A model generated the notes under the pieces. That model was not told where the DNA came from and searched no databases. It saw only the letters and a program-made list of their open reading frames with translations. The position numbers were made by a program, and so were the translations under genes. Below, one piece after another: positions 23,380 through 35,866 of a stretch of DNA of 64,000 nucleotides (positions are counted from its first letter, which is position 1; the number at the start of each line of letters is the position of its first letter). The DNA comes from Eutreptiella sp. 'Long Island Sound 2002' (Eukaryota > Euglenozoa > Euglenophyceae > Eutreptiales > Eutreptiaceae), in the NCBI GenBank assembly GCA_964036045.1, contig OZ038382.1:74262687-74326686 (forward strand), read 5' to 3'.

Positions 23380-24661
23380 GTCCACGCTGTCGAGCGACAC
23401 GCGCGACACATCGAAAACAATAGTGTCAATAGGGCCACGAGAAGCCCGAACCACTCCGCAGCGGGGAACCTGGTTGATACGGCGATCCCCGATTCACCGA
23501 TGCGCTCCATTGCCATGGACGTGTTTGCCATGCCCGAGGTCACCGTTGAGGGGGAAAAATATGATTGTATTATTTCTGCCGTGGACCGACATAGCGGGTA
23601 TATTGTGGCCGTTCCGGGTAAGAAGTCCAAGAAGAAGGACAAGAATGACAAGCATGGAGTGGCCTTCCAAGCCAAGACTGTTGCGCAAGCCATGATTAGG
23701 CATCGGCTGACAATCTTTGACGTCCCAGCGGTCATATGCAGCGACCGGGGGAGTCAATTTGTGGGCTCCTGGCTCGAAAGCATGTGCAAGCATATGGGGA
23801 TTCAACATGCCAAGACCGTGGCGTATCACAGCCGGTCAAACGGCCGCGCGGAGGTCGCCGGGAGGCAAATGTTTGAGAAGTCCCGCCAATTGCACATCGA
23901 GGAGCCGGGGAGGAATTGGTTTCACTGTCTTTGGAGGGTTTTACAAGCCTTCCATGACTGACCGGGGCCTACGGGATTGTCTCCGCACCGCATCTTATTC
24001 CTACGGGATCGAGTGTCTCGAACTCTCCCGTGGATGAACCATGGCAACGTTGCTCGGGATGCGGACACCATGATGAGCGAAGCGGATGCCACTGCGGCCA
24101 AGGTTTGCAAATCTTTGCATGATGAGCATGAGAGGAGGGCCAAGTACTTCAAGGAAGGCAAGATCCACAAGTACTCCCTCAAAGACACCGTTTGGGTTGA
24201 GCGCTATCGCAAGGACGTGCTAACGCGGCATAGCCAACAATCGTGGTATATCTCAGGGGTCATCGTGCGCAAGATTGGGCAAGATTTGTATGCCGTCCAG
24301 GTGGGAGACCACAAAAGCTTGGATCGGGACCATACACAACTCCGACCACGGGCGCCGGATCCCAGCGGGCGAGCAGTGACATTTGAGTTCACGGCGGGAG
24401 ACTTGGACCCCGACGATGACGGTGAGGGGGATGACTACACCGCGGAGCGCATCCTAACGGACAAGCCGGACCCCACCACACCGGGGGGGAGGCTGTACAA
24501 GGTTTGCTGGAAAGGTTTGCCGCTTCGCGAGACTCGTGGGAGCCTGCGAACAGTTTCGTGCTGAGGTATACCAAGGTGTGGCTGGAGTATCTCAAGAAAA
24601 AGGGGATTAGTCTAGATGTCAAGTATGTCTTGGTGCATTTGATCATGCACGAACGGGATTG
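23380..24661 (+). pseudogene. Ty3/gypsy integrase and chromodomain relic
   Basis: The first frame (to 23961) contains an integrase core. It has MDVFAMPEV (first Asp), AVDRHSGYIVAVPGKK, VPAVICSDRGSQFVGSW (second Asp) and SRSNGRAEVAGR (Glu), so the DDE triad is present. A frameshift near 23940-23980 leads to the frame at 23977-24564, with the integrase C-terminal segment (LKDTVWVERYRK, GVIVRKIGQDLYAVQVGD) and a chromodomain start (YTAERILTDKPDPTTPGG, LYKVCWKGLP). A second frameshift near 24525 is needed to reach SWEPANSFVLRYTKVWLEYL and the TGA at 24659-24661. No RT, RNase H, gag or LTR was seen nearby. It is a chromovirus fragment. Solo integrase domestication is unlikely given the two frameshifts. 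Confidence 0.8.
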
Positions 24662-27600
24662 AGATGACTCTCCCTTCAACCTTGCGGCGATTGTTTGTTC
24701 TGCTTAATTCGCCGCAGGGATGCGCATACCATGGCCCAATACCTCCCAAGTACCCCCATCTCAGTTTTCTTGACATCACACGAACATATGGAACCAAGAT
24801 CAGTCTTGGGCTGTGTTCATGTTTTTTATACGTGCACGGTCGATCGCCGCTTGCTCAGGAGACTCCTACGGATCAAGATTTGTCAAGATCCACTCATATA
24901 TCCTTCTTTTTTGGTGGAGCCTTTGGAAAGTGCATCAGCGGGAGAGACACCCCCGCTATAGGGGATCGTTTGTGCACTTCTGGGTTGGAATTCCAGAGTT
25001 TGCGGGGGATATGAAGTTGATAGTTATTTGCTTTGCTCTCCTCACCCACGTTGGTTTGTTGCTTTGTTTTCGCCACTTTTTGGTGCAATTTGCCCTATTG
25101 GGAGGTGGTGGGACGCAATGCAGACCACCGGATGTGTTAAACCCCTCCCCAAGTGCCATTTCTATTTTTAGCACACCACGTTCTATTTTTAGAACACTTG
25201 TTCTTTTTTTAGTAACAAAATTACTATTTTTAGAACTTGGTCCTACCGGCCCCGTTTCGCGTTTCGTCTGAATCCGCAGCCACCCGATAAGTGTTGCGGT
25301 CGCATTGGTGAAGTCGGTTTCCGTCCAGAGTCCCTGAGTTTGGAGATTTCAATTTTTTTGCCTGCGCTAATTTTAGTAACAAAAGTTGTTCCTTTAGTAG
25401 AAAAAGTATTTCTCGTTTCTCCGCATTTGGGGCACGTGGGGACCATCCGACCGGATCCATGACCATTTTTTTGCGAGTCTGACACAATGGCGGCGTCTGT
25501 TCGAGCTCATCTTCCACCTGGATTCCAATGATTTGGAAAATTGGAGGAAAAAAATTTCTGCAAATTTTTTTTCGGATGATTTCAAAAAATCTCGGTTGTT
25601 CGTGTCTACGCTTGTCGTGACGCATGATGACCCCCCCGAATGCCAATATTTCCTGGAGGTGATCCATTACTCTCATGTCTTTTGGTGGGAGTGCGGGTCA
25701 TGAGAGGGGTTCATGCTGTGCATGGCAAGCTTCGAATATCTGTTGTGGTCTGTTTATGTAGACCAGGCGACGACGTTGCTTTTTTCTATATTTGATCTGC
25801 TGAGCCTATGCTGTTGGGTTTAGTGGTGACAGGAGGGAGTTCACTCTTTTGAGTTCTTTACCTCCCCCGATTAGTTGGGCGGGTGGCCACGGTGTATGTG
25901 GTACGCTGCCACAATGAGGGGGGGCGCCAAGAACAACCGGGATCCTCCCGTCCTCTTTATGTCTTTCCGAGCAGGTGACAATGCTCTGGGAAGGGTAGTC
26001 GAGCCGGTTCGGATCCCCATTGGCTGCACTGATCTACATTTGAACGAGTTTCCGCAATTTCAGCGATTTCGTGTATAAATTCAGGAGAATTCTGAATTTA
26101 TACTACTTATAAACCACAGGATGGAGGATTCAACATATTTGGTTCATACCAGGCCTGCTGTGTGTGCGCGCGCCCTTCTCGTGTTCCTGTTGCCGTGCGT
26201 CGCTCTCTGTTCTGCAATGCGGGACGATCGTGTGAAAATTCTTCCCAACGGGTGCTAATAGTGTTAGATTCTATCCTATTGCAGAAACGGAAGCCAATCG
26301 GAAACTAGGGTAACTACAGTGGATGATAGAAGGCTAGGAACTGCGATCTCTGCTAAACCTTGGTGTGGTGCCTCCGCCCACACCGGCTGTCGCCCTTGAG
26401 GGAACTGGTACACGTTAATTGGCGCATCTGCTTCGGCAGTGCCACGCCTACGTGTATGAGGGAGCACAAGTCCCTTGAAGCTGAAGGAGCCCTAGTGGAA
26501 GTGAAGTGGAAGTGGATGTGGCTGAGGTAGGCGCACCGGAAGGGAAGAAAGTAGCTCGGTCGTTGCTCCGCCATGAATGTCCTCTACTTTTATTCTTTGT
26601 CCTTTGTTTGCTTTGCGTGTGAGTCAATGTAAAGCAATGTTTGGAGATGGTGTGCGTGTGGAACATGTTGTGTGCACATGTAGTGGGTGAACATGTTAAA
26701 GGTGGAGAATTGCACCTATGCCCTGGTGCTAACCCCTTTTGTGCCGTCTTACTTAGTCCACCTTCCGTGAATTCATATCATTGGTCGAACACGGTTGGTG
26801 ATCCACTATCCCTTCTTTGTCAACTTGCAGTATGGCATGCGGATAGCTCAATTGATTTGGCAATTGGGTGTAGGGATAATCCTCAATCAATGTCGGAGAT
26901 TCTCACTTCAAGTGCATGCATGCTCTCATGGGTCATGGCTAGGCGAAAGTCTCTCTCCATATGCATGCTCCGATGGGTCATGGCTAGGCTATGCGGTCGG
27001 GATTGGGTTTTGATGAGGTTTTCTCTCTTCAGACATGGATTGGTTAGGTTCTCCCTCCTGGGCCATGGATTGGTTAGGTTCTCTCTCCTGGGCATGGATT
27101 GGTGAGGGTCTTTCTCTTAGGGCATGGACTGGGGCTGGACCATCTCTCCTTGAGGCGGGACTATCTCTCACTGGGATAGGACAATCTCACCATGTGTCAG
27201 ATGTGCTCTCATTGAACCCGGGATATCTCTCCATGTGCAGTCTCTCTGCGGGCCGGGTCTAGGTTCCTTCATGTGACCCGGAAAATCTTCTTACCTAAGC
27301 ACTCTTGCCCAATCTCTCTCCAAGTAGCATGCATTGAATGGGTTCCGTGTCACACGAACATGCAATTAGGCAATATTGGTTTCACATGTCCATGTGTGGA
27401 TGGATTCTGATGCACATGACAATTTGTGTCTGCCAATTCCTTTGGTTCCCAAGAAATTAGGCACCAGGTGATGGGACTGAGTGGCATGTCCAAGCATGTG
27501 AGGGCATGAGGCATATGTCGTGTGTTGGCTTTATATTTTGTTCGTGCCTGTGGTTCGCGATACTCTAACCTCAGGAGCCCAGCGATCGGTATGTAGCAGA

Positions 27601-30600
27601 CACGAAACAGGTGAGGTTTGGTGGGCTGGCCCTTCTTGATGTCTTGTTCGCGAGCAGCAAGTAAACCTGCCAAGTCTATTCACTTCCTGGCCATTGTGTA
27701 TGTTATTGCTAAGTGATAGGCACCTGGCGTCCGGTGTGAAGTACCAAGGCATTGCCAGCATGATGATATATGAAATGTGTCACACATGCTAGGTGTCAAG
27801 TATTGCTGTGAGGCCACTCTCCCGACTCATATTTGGTGATCCTCATTGCAAGTTGTGTACATGTGATCATTGGTGATTCATGAGTGTGGACAAGTCATGT
27901 ATGTGGCCATGCCGTAATTTGTCTTCATGGAGGCCATGGCGTCATGCTTGATACACGGTGGGAACATTTCTCGTATTTCTCAATTCCAGTTTTGCCGTCT
28001 TGTAGGCAAGGGTGAGGATAAGCCATGTTGGGCCACACTCATGTTGAATCCGCTGATGCCATTGTGTGATGTATCATTGCTTTGTGTTTTGCCATGTACC
28101 ATATGAAGGATTGTAGTTGCAGGTTTTTTGGATTTTGGGTTTTATAAAGCATGGAAGCACTAGGGAGATCAAGGAGGATGGGAGTCACGGGAAAGAGGGT
28201 GGAGAAATCGGGTATTGGCGGTAGAGCTCGCACTATGGCAGGGGCCAGTCCTAGAAACCTTCTTTACCCTGTGGAGTGTTTACTACCACTCTCAACGAAG
28301 AGTTGACCTTTTCCACCTTGCAAGGGACCTGCCAGATTCTGTCTAGCTTAGATTCCCCAGGCAGGTTCTTGACGCACACCTTGTCCCAACACACCAACTT
28401 GGCATCTCTTAAAGCATCACAACCCATCTGAAACCTGACACACCAACTTGGTAAGGTAACGAACCCAGTTATTGTACGAGGATCCAGTTCTTGTACCACT
28501 ACATGAAAGTGGGAAATAAGGTCGTTTTTCCCATACATACTTAAGATACGTGTGTTCAATCGATGACAATAGATTGTCTGAGGCTCCCTTAGTCTTCATA
28601 TGTCATAGTTATCCATACTACCCTTGGTAGGCCCCCGGTGGGAGTTAAAGTGAAGGACACCAAGTTTGTTGTCCACTCCGGGGAGACAGATCCACTGGCT
28701 TTGAGCACATATTGGCATTTAGATAATGAAAAACTATAAGATTATGTATGCCAAATCAGTTTTCTGTTGAAATTATAATGTTCCGTCGTTGAAAATCAGC
28801 GTGCGCTAGTTCCGGAGGGAGTCAGCGCTTCCATTAACTCCCTCCGCAACCTTTGCCAGGCCGATTTTAGCCGGACGGCTCGATGTTTTAAGGTTTTGAC
28901 TGTTCAAACCTATCAAGAAAAATGTAAATCAACCCCCTAGCCATCCGACGTCCTTCCGGCGGCAGAGAAATTGCTCAATTTCTGGGTCTCAAAGGCGCCA
29001 AAGTTTCAAGGTTTTCTCAGCTGGCGGAATGTATCTGAATAATTCAAGGGACAATTTTGGTGTTAAATCATACCTTTCAAAGTTTGAAATACTACCACGT
29101 TCATCAATGCAACAAAACATCGATACACTAAGGTGGTAGACAAAGTAGTCCACCCCTAAACACCAGCGCCTACATGGGGTCTCTTTATTTGTGAAATTTC
29201 TCAGCCCCAAGGCAACATTTTCCAACAAGTAAGAATTTATTTCAAGCTTCAGCTTTTCTTCTTCCCAATGCAAATTTATTACCAAAAAACTCAAATGCTG
29301 ATTAATTGTTTAAAAGCATTCAAAATGGTACACCTATTGGCTCCTTTACCTCATTGAAAATCGTGCCGAGGAAACCAAGAAACTAAGAGTGGTGCAAGAG
29401 ATTTGAAAAGTTTGACCATGGACCACTGCATGCACAAGCCATTCGAAAACATAACTTACCAACTTGGTCAGTAGCTGCGTCAAGGCTGCTATTCGCTTTC
29501 CTACCGTGCATGGCGGGTGCGCTACGAGTCTTTGGGGCGTCCTGGTTGCAATCACGGATTGTGCAAGAATCAAGGGAAAGAGGCAGAACCTCTTCACTCC
29601 ATTGGACAGCTTCGGCTGCCCCAGATTGCGACAAAGCCCACGGTAGCACCACAAATATTTTGTTTGCAGCTTGTGTCGGCGCTTCAAGGTACTTCCAGCG
29701 TTCCGAAGCCTCCTAGGACGTTGTCTCCCCCTGTTTGATCTCACCTCATGCTGTCAATGACTGCACCATTTTGTAAACTACATCAAGATTACCGCAAGCC
29801 GTCACTAAAGCCATAAATATGACATCGGGCTGAGAATATACGCTGTGGACATGCTAAACATACCCTAGAATGTTCGGCATCGGTGTCGGCTGCTAGACTT
29901 TTCGGTACCCACAGATGCACATCTCGTGTACGGATGCGTTTCAACAAGATTTGACGGTTTGAATGTTCCTTTCGTGATCTAAAACCATGATTCCAGCCCT
30001 TAAAGCCTTTACAATCGTTCCATTTTTACAGGTTTAGCCTTCAGAAGGGCTTCGCGAGAGAGAAGACCGGTGTACTTTGAGCGGCGGCTCCTCGCGTTGA
30101 GCCTCCCTAATTTTAGGCATGTCCATCGTCGAAATAAGGTTTAGCGACCGTGGTGGAATTTCAATCTCAGTTGCAGTTGAAACGAAACACAATGAACTTC
30201 AGTTTTTGTCTAGATTTGTCTGCATTCTCCGGTGCATTTGGATCCATGGCTGCATCCCTACTCCCTTCTTTGGCACATAAGCAATGCTTCTACGTGCACT
30301 TTATAAGCAGTACCTAAGTTTTGCCGGGACAAGCAATGACATAAGGAGTGCCCGATGACATAAGCGGTGCCTAAAAACCCAAGGAGTTAGGTGATTTTTC
30401 CCGATTTTTTTGAGAGCTAAAAAGGGGTCAAAATGGACCTATTTCGGGGTGTTTCTTTCCTTTTTTCCCTTTGTCTTAAGAAAAAACCTAAAATCTGAAT
30501 TTTTTTCCGAATACCATGCAGGAATAACCAATCTTTCCCGAGATTTCCCTTAACAATGGGACAAAAAGAAGCACATTGCATCCTCATCTCATAATCACTG

Positions 30601-31255
30601 CGGACTTGGAAAGTTACCCAACAGGAACATCAACTGCTGCAAGTGTTGTGAGGACCTGGGACGCATGGTTGCCAAACTTGGCACTTGTGGTACTACACCC
30701 ATGGCAAAGGAATACCCAAGCAATGAGTTGCTCAATGATACTGGAAGAGGCGTTAGAGGTGGGAGCGGAGGGAGACTAGTCGAGCTGTAACTGGAGCTGT
30801 AGTTGAAGCTGTTGCTGGAGGTTGTTACGGAGGTGGAGCTAGAAACCGGATTGAAGAAAGATGGTGGAGGATTGTTTGTTGTTCTTTGCTTTTTCAGAAA
30901 ATTTGTTGTCTTGTCTTTTCCTTTGCGGGCTTTGGGTTTGCCATTGAGAGGAAGGTGCGATGGCAAGTTGGCTTAGAAATGTGCCTTTGGTGGTGCCTTT
31001 GGTGCGGGGTTCTCCATTGCGGGGTCCGGCTGTCCGGTGCATTTTGCTGTGGTTGTTCCGATTTCGGGATGCTTTCCAACTCCACCTCTGCCATTGACCT
31101 CTCATTCACCTCTCGGGTCTTTCCACTTTTATATAGCTCAAAGTAAGAGCGCACCGCTCCTCTGCTGCGCACGATAGATTGGTGACCGCTGCCCAATTGG
31201 CTTGGTGCAGGATGCTGCTCGCCGCTGCCCTGTGTTGGTGGGGCTCGAACCAAAA
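24662..31255. other. non-coding stretch without supported genes
   Basis: AT-richer DNA with no convincing gene. Noted: repeated CTATTTTTAG words at 25160-25230; several ATGGATTGG/GGTTAGGTTCTC phrases at 27020-27110 that form a decayed short repeat; and a small inverted repeat with arms CGGAGGGAGT and ACTCCCTCCG at 28813-28846. Ser/Pro-rich minus-strand frames at 30595-31289 show no recognisable domain. A weak retrotransposon-like fragment at 28251-28559 is listed separately. Confidence 0.4.
28251..28559 (-). pseudogene. possible integrase C-terminal fragment
   Basis: The minus-strand frame includes CWDKVCVKNLPGESKLDRIW, then VPCKVEKVNSSLRVVV. This is reminiscent of the 'D-x-V-x-V-x-N ... K-L ... 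W-x-x-P-x-x-V' pattern at the end of Ty3-like integrases. The match is short and has no neighbouring RT or integrase core, so it could be chance. The frame ends at 28251. Confidence 0.25.
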
Positions 31256-31715
31256 AACATTGCTGGGCTGACTCAGTCAAGTCAGTCACGAGTCATGATT
31301 TTTTGACTTAGTCAAGTCAAGTCACGAGTCACCCCGCTCGAGTCGTCTCCCTCAAATCACAATGTCGCGCAGTGACTGTGACTGCATAGACACTAGGAGT
31401 CACTGAATCTAGTTCGAATCCCGGTACAATCACAAGCTGTCCATCGCTCTGCCGAACGCTCGGCGGGCGATCCGTCCATTACTGGCCAGCCGTCGTGAAT
31501 CGAACCTACGCTGTAGCAATTTAACCCACATTGCTGTAGAACATGCACTGTAAGCAACAGTAGGACTTAGTTGAAGCTGTGGTGCAGTCCCCCCTTTAGT
31601 CGAGTTTTCGGGGACTCTTAGTCATGACTCCGTCGCAAGTCACAGTTGCCAATGACTGACTCAAGTCAGTCATCAGTCATCGGTTTTTTGACTCAGTCAG
31701 GTCTCAGTCATCGGG
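31256..31715. repeat. cluster of AGTCA/TGACT words
   Basis: Two blocks, 31266-31335 and 31619-31712, are dense in TGACT, AGTCA, TGACTCA and CAGTCA words, including GACTCAGTCAAGTCAGTCAC and GACTGACTCAAGTCAGTCAT. Each contains a T-run followed by GACT (ATTTTTTGACTTAG, GTTTTTTGACTCAG), so they are diverged copies about 350 bp apart. Between them lie short TTCGAATCC-type words that resemble Pol III B boxes, but no cloverleaf folds. The second block ends about 20 bp before the TIR element. Confidence 0.5.
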
Positions 31716-31729
31716 AATGGCTATGCAGG

Positions 31730-31764
31730 AGTACGGCTTAGGACTACGCGTAGGACTAAAGGAT
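31730..31764 (+). repeat. left terminal inverted repeat
   Basis: A 35-bp arm, AGTACGGCTTAGGACTACGC followed by GTAGGACTAAAGGAT. It contains a tandem TAGGACTA word around CGCG and the palindrome CTACGCGTAG, the sort of subterminal site a DNA-binding transposase could use. It is perfectly complementary to 37186-37220. Confidence 0.9.
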
Positions 31765-31926
31765 TTACCCACATTGCGCACGCGCATCCACCGTCAAATT
31801 TTGACAGGACTGAAAACCTTTTTGTTTTATCACAGTACATTTCTGACAGGCAGGACAGATGCATCGCGTGCCAGGTTAAGTGATGTGCATTTCCTGGCGC
31901 TCTGTAGCTCTTCATTTCGCAAAACT

Positions 31927-34900
31927 ATGTCTGCCAAAGCCACTGCCACTGCTGCTTGGGACTGGAAGGACCCCGAGGCCACAGACCAGGCTCCGGATCC
32001 CCACCCAATCAGCGCACCCATCAAAGTACCCCCATCGCCGCCCCATGACCCTAATATGCTGCCCCCCAAAGGATTTAATAAGCCATGGAAGGGAAAAGTT
32101 GGGAAGGAGAAGGAAAGAGAGTTGCCGGAGGAGGCGTACGAGAAGGGTGCGGAGACTCCCACGGAATATTGATGGGCCCACCCGGATGGTATGTGGTTGC
32201 AAACATTTCGATTTGGTTGTGCGTTTCACGTCATTTTCATGCAAAATGCGTGCTTTCCCTATCCTACCTCCATCCTACCTATTCTTTGTGTTGCAGAAGA
32301 GGATGAGGTCGCCTTTGATGGGGCCTAGCCGTGGCATGTCAATTGATATGACGGCCTTGGCGAAGGACAACGCCACCAACTTCAACACCAAGCGCAACGA
32401 AAAGAAGAAGGAGAAGAAGCGCAAGAAGGAAGACCCATGGAAGAAGGCGAAGACCCATGGAATGTGGCATGGCGCGAACCTCAACGAGATGACCCACACG
32501 CGCAATGGCAAAAGGAGATTGAGATTGAGCGCTTGGCTGACATTGCTCGTACTCCAAGTCCAAGTCCAAGTCCAACTCCACCGGGCACGCCAAAGCACTC
32601 CCCAGAACCACGAACCGAGGCGGAACGTGGTATGCACCGCTACGCACCATTGCGCCATGGCACGTGTTACATGGTTCCGTTCCTTCACCGTCAACCCTTG
32701 TTTACAGCAACAATGGAGCAAAGGAAGAAGGACTGGGAGGGCAGACGCCGTTCGCCGGAGCCACGCGCCGAGGTTGCACCCAAGACGCCAGGCGAGCGAG
32801 GTATCCCCGTGGTGGCGTCACTTGTTTGCTTGTCCTTTTTGTGTTTATTGTGCATTTTTTCTTGTTTGCCCCTTTTCCCGCACATTGTACATTTGTTGGT
32901 TGGTTTGTTTAGGGAGAAAGGGTGCGGAGGAGCTCATCCGGAGGATGAAGGAGCGCTGGGAAGCCAAGGACCATGAGCAAGAAACAAAAGGTAAGGAGTC
33001 AGGTATGTGCCTTTCCAATCCTCTTTGCCGTGCCGTGACAATGGCCCATTACGGGCCCATATATGTATAGAAGCGTGTTTGGGTGTTGTTTGGGTTAGGT
33101 GACACAACCTTCGAGTGGGGTTTGGGAGCGCGCCTCTCGTCTTTGAGGCCTTAGCAATGGCCCATTACGGGCCCATATGTGTATAGAAGCGTGTTTGGGT
33201 GTTGTTTGGGTTAGGTGACACAACCTTGGAGTGGGGTTTGGGACCGCGCCTCTCGTCTTTGAGGACGTAGCAATGGCCCATTACGGGCCCATATGTGTAT
33301 AGAAGCGTGTTTGGGTGTTGTTTGGGTTAGGTGACACAACCTTGCAGTGGGGTTTGGGAGCGCGCCTCTCGTCTTGAAGGCCTTAGCAATGGCCTATTAC
33401 GGGCCCATATGTGTATAGAAGCGTGTTTAGGTTTTGTTTGGGTTAGGTGACACAACCTTGGAGTCGGGTTTGGGAGCGCGCCTCTTGTCGTTGGCACACT
33501 TTACTGCATGTATCCTTTTTGCAGCATTGGTCAGCACCATGAAGAATGAGGAGGTGCTGGCCATCGCCGACCCCAATGACCGCGAGCTCGTGCGGTTCAG
33601 TGTAGGGGAGACCTTCGACGCCAACGTCAAGGTCTTGCAGTCCGTGGTTCCTGGGCCCCAAAGCACGGGCCCGCGCGACACGTACATCGTGCGCCGGGTC
33701 TGCCAGGGACCCCCTTTCGCGAGGTGGCGCCGCAGGGTTCGCGAGGGTGGCACATTGCCCCCCACATGGGACCCCCCGGCGGTGGTTGTGGGCGACGAGG
33801 AGGGCAATACCTTCATGGGGGAATGGTATTGCCCTCAAGTCACCATTAGCCCTTTTTGGGACGCCAAAAAGAACACCAAAAAGAGGGAGGAACATTCCGC
33901 AATGTTCCAGGGATGGGGGAGGGGGGCCAACCCGAAACATTTTTTTTTCGGGATTTCTGACTTCGCGACCGTCAAGGTCGCGGAGGACAGAGAAGAGCGG
34001 GGTTTGCCCGCATGGGCAAACGAGGAGGTGGAGTGGGAGGTGCCCTGCGAGCTCCTCCTGCCCCCTGCGCACCCATTGGGCCGGGCGGTGCGCAAAATCT
34101 TTCGGGACAAGGGGGACTTGGGGGACGTGAGGGTGCCGGCGCACCAACACGCGGAGGAGGTGTACCAAAGGGGGGAACATCTCCGCCTCCGTGAGTGGTC
34201 GCCCGACGACGTCGTCGACTACGGGTGCCGTACGCCGGAAGCCTCAGCCGGCGTACAAGTATGGGAGGAAGAAGGAGTTGGTGGAGAGTACAAGCCATCG
34301 CACGCTCCGAGAGGTCCCGGATGTGTATTACATCCCGGGGAGGTGGGTGGACCGGCGCCACCCCCTGACCCTCCGGCGGTTGGGTGCCCCCCGTGGCGCT
34401 CCGGGTGTGGGGCACCTGTATGCCCTGTTTTTTGAGGCCCACCCGGACGGCACGATGCGCACGCGCGTGTGTCAGACGGGTGGTGCGGGGTATGCCGAGG
34501 TGGAGTACATATGTACCCACCTCGGCACTCTGTTTGAGGGGGTCCCGGGGTGCACCAAAATGCCCCCGGTCCACTTTTGGGTGTTCCCGCCTAAGCGGGA
34601 GACAAAGTTTTCAGTGCGGAGGAACGGGAATAGGGGGGTTGCGCGATGTGGGTTGCTTTTGGCACGCATTATGGCGCATTGGATCAAGGGAGGACATTAC
34701 GTCCTCCTTGAGGACCTCCCCGGAGTCGGCGCGGGCGTGGAGTTCACGACCGTTGCCGAGATGTGGGGGGATGTTGCCATGTTGGCTGCAGGGGGGGGGG
34801 ACATGGCGCGTAGGCCGGGCCAGCGGCCCTCCGGCAAGCTCGGCGCCGTGTGCGACGAGGTGACAGCCATGGTGCAGGCCCGGACGGATGAGCCTCCCCT

Positions 34901-35180
34901 CGTGCCATTGTCTTGGGTGGGGTACCTTGCGTTGGCGCTTGCGGGTGAGGAGTCGTTGCGCGTGCCGTTCGGGTGTGTTGTACCCTACTCTTGGGGGGGG
35001 CGTTTTGGAGAAATCCAAAAGTTCGTGTGCGAGGGGAGGTGGGAGGCCAAGCGCACCGGCAGGGTGCAACAAAGGGTGTGGTTGGCCCAATGGGTGTCGG
35101 GGGGCGAGGGGCGTAAGGGGGTTGCACACAAGCAACCAAAGGCAGGCGTGGGTAAGAAGAGGAAGTTGACGGTGGGATAA
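31927..35180 (+). pseudogene. unrecognised multi-exon gene of the TIR element
   Basis: Introns consistent with GT-AG splicing are 32189-32296 (uncertain), 32630-32707, 32801-32912 and 32991-33524 (AAAG|GTAAGG donor). The joined exons keep phase (PEPRTEAER to ATMEQRKKDWEGRR, then GRKGAEELIRRMKERWE, then ALVSTMKNEEVLAIADPNDR). The N-terminal part is Lys/Glu/Pro rich and probably coiled. The large last part (GEWYCPQVTISPFWDAKK; VPDVYYIPGRWVDRRHPLTL; EAHPDGTMRTRVCQTGGAGY; KMPPVHFWVFPPKRETKF) is globular and matches no family I know. It ends with a basic tail, VGKKRKLTVG. Breaks: a 20-bp tandem duplication near 32431-32463 shifts frame, and a further shift lies at 34190-34250. The 5' exon structure is unclear. 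Confidence 0.5.
33041..33490. repeat. 116-bp tandem repeat inside an intron
   Basis: ATGGCCCATTACGGGCCCAT (one base varied in the last unit) starts at 33041, 33157, 33273 and 33389, an exact 116-bp period with nearly four copies. It fills most of the inferred 534-nt intron 32991-33524. Each unit carries the palindrome-rich word ATTACGGGCCCATAT. Confidence 0.9.
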
Positions 35181-35189
35181 GGGGAATGG

Positions 35190-35850
35190 GAATGAGGGAA
35201 TATTCAATCCATTCCAGGGGGGGGAGGGGTGCAATACAGGCCCCCATGTGCCCTCTAACCCCATGCTTGACCCCAACGACCCACGTGCCAAGGGGAAGAC
35301 GCACGGTGGGAGCGCGCCCCTTGTCATGGGCCCCCAAGCGGGGCCATGTTTCATCCAATTCAGGGGGGGGATGGGTGCAGTACGGGCCCCCATGTGCCCC
35401 TAACCCCATGCATGACCCCGTTGCACCACGTGCCAAGGACATGACGAACCGAGGGAGCGCGCCCCTTGTCATGGGCCCCCAAGTGGGGCCATATTCAATC
35501 CATTCCAGGGGGGGGATGGGTGCAGTATGGGCCCCCATGTGCCATCTAACCCCCTGCATGACCCTGTTGCACCACGTGCCAAGGACACGATGAACGGAGG
35601 GAGCGCGCCCCTTGTCATGGGCCCCCAAGCGGGGCCATATTCAATCCATTCCAGGGGGGGGAGGGGAGCAGTACCGGCGCGCCCCTTGTCATGGCCCCGG
35701 AGCAGGGCCATGTTCCATCCAATTCAGGGGGGGGGATGGGTGCAGTACGGGCCCCCATGTGCCCTCCAACCCCATGCATGACCCCGTTGCACCACGTGCC
35801 AAGGACACGACGAACCGAGGAAGCGCGCCCCTTGTCTTCGCACGACGTAG
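35190..35850. repeat. about 145-bp tandem repeat between convergent genes
   Basis: Units containing ATTCAATCCATTCCAGGGGG, a GGGCCCCCATGTGCC block, and CGCGCCCCTTGTCATGGGC recur near 35205, 35350, 35495 and 35640, with one short unit near 35680-35700. The block lies exactly between the stop of the plus-strand gene (35180) and the stop of the minus-strand gene (35867), where terminators of both would be expected. Confidence 0.85.
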
Positions 35851-35866
35851 CTCAGATTGCATTCCA

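Noticed and set aside
29346-29744. Host gene exon suggested by minus-strand frames
   Set aside because: Several short overlapping frames, no domain, no consistent splice signals.
31395-31570. tRNA genes suggested by TTCGAATCC and TTCGATTC words on both strands
   Set aside because: The T stems do not pair and no acceptor or anticodon stem could be formed.
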